Positions 12,096-12,348 of a stretch of DNA of 12,348 bases are shown here, one piece after another. The translations under genes and the position numbers were made by a program. Position 1 is the stretch's first letter; every line of letters begins with the position of its first letter. The notes beneath the pieces were generated by a model. That model worked only from the letters and a program-made list of their open reading frames with translations, was not told the origin of the DNA and ran no database searches. Source of the DNA: a bacterium (Candidatus Howlettbacteria) CG_4_10_14_0_8_um_filter_40_9 (GTDB lineage Bacteria > Patescibacteriota > CPR2 > UBA1875 > GCA-2785325); assembly GCA_002785325.1 (NCBI GenBank), contig PFMH01000034.1, positions 1 to 12,348 on the forward strand. Reading direction: 5' to 3'.

Positions 12096-12348
12096 AAACC
12101 GTTTAAGAAATCCTAAATTCTAATATCAACCTGCCCGACTTCGTCTTTGGACTCAGTCAAAGGCGGGCGGGAATCCGAAACAATATCTAAATCATAATAT
12201 TTAAATTTTCTAAATCTTTGTTAAGAGCATTTTTATTTTGACCATTGGTACTTCATTGGAAATTAAAAATTGCCTGCCCGGATCGGTCGAGGCGGGTTAG
12301 TCAGACACCACCGACAAGTCGGTGGCTTGATGGGTAGGGTCGCCTCAA
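12096..12348. repeat. Gene-free region of palindromic and heptad repeats
   Basis: No gene seen. Near 12109-12129 there are 7-mers AAATCCT, AAATTCT, AATATCA. A GC-rich palindrome spans 12130-12171 (arms CCTGCCCG and CGGGCGGG, with inner CTTTG/CAAAG). Positions 12185-12220 are AT-rich and roughly heptad-periodic. 12252-12272 copies 1142-1162. A decayed second CCTGCCCG palindrome spans 12273-12296. A perfect inverted repeat CCACCGAC/GTCGGTGG with AA between lies at 12308-12325. The region may also hold the terminator of the MFS gene; none is obvious. Confidence 0.6.

Overview
The window looks like part of a small bacterial genome from the Candidate Phyla Radiation (Patescibacteria, probably Parcubacteria-like). 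Reasons: a short initiation factor IF-2 (586 aa) and a four-domain ribosomal protein S1; the gene order infB-rbfA-DHH phosphoesterase; membrane proteins of families common in that group; many genes without a Shine-Dalgarno (SD) sequence; and degenerate, heptad-periodic and palindromic repeats both between and inside genes. UGA acts as a stop (rbfA and the U32 gene end in TGA), which argues against the recoded Absconditabacteria/Gracilibacteria. The assignment is inference; no rRNA is present.

Left part (1-5540, all minus strand). Read in the direction of transcription: an Ig-domain membrane protein, rpsA (S1) with a consensus-like promoter and a good SD, a terminator hairpin, infB, an AT-rich repeat spacer, rbfA, and a DHH phosphoesterase (NrnA-like) cut by the window edge. 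infB, rbfA and the DHH gene form the familiar translation and RNA-decay cluster; truB would be expected next, outside the window. Between the Ig-domain gene and rarA lies a gene-free stretch that I read as a small-RNA gene of about 93 nt (5345-5437). It has a TTGACA-17-TATATT promoter, a hairpin starting exactly at the predicted +1, and a second long hairpin ending in a U-run terminator. The loop of that hairpin displays UCACCUCCUU, the same bases as the 16S rRNA anti-SD tail. Two DnaA-box-like 9-mers sit just upstream of its -35.

Middle part (5540-9648). rarA (minus), a NUDIX hydrolase (minus), a U32-family tRNA-hydroxylation-type protein (plus) and a small DUF5667-like membrane-anchored protein (minus). 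The U32 gene carries several in-frame blocks of non-coding-type repeat DNA (7-nt tandem repeats, a duplicated 19-mer read in two frames, and a 79-bp nested palindrome), together about 150 to 200 nt of added sequence. Both the NUDIX gene and the DUF5667-like gene are bracketed by diverged direct repeats of the neighbouring host gene (the rarA promoter and start region, and the U32 3' end), as if each single-gene cassette arrived by the same kind of duplication-associated insertion.

Right part (9649-12348). Two tandem paralogous 12-TM major facilitator transporters, each with its own TATAAT box 6-8 nt before the ATG, followed by about 250 bp with no gene but with palindromic and heptad-type repeats.

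A common thread is two initiation modes. rpsA and the DUF5667-like gene have AAAGGAG SDs. rarA, the U32 gene, both MFS genes, probably rbfA and nearly the Ig-domain gene have a -10 box so close to the ATG that their mRNAs should be leaderless. An RNA showing a free anti-SD loop could affect only the first class. This is a hypothesis, not shown by the sequence.
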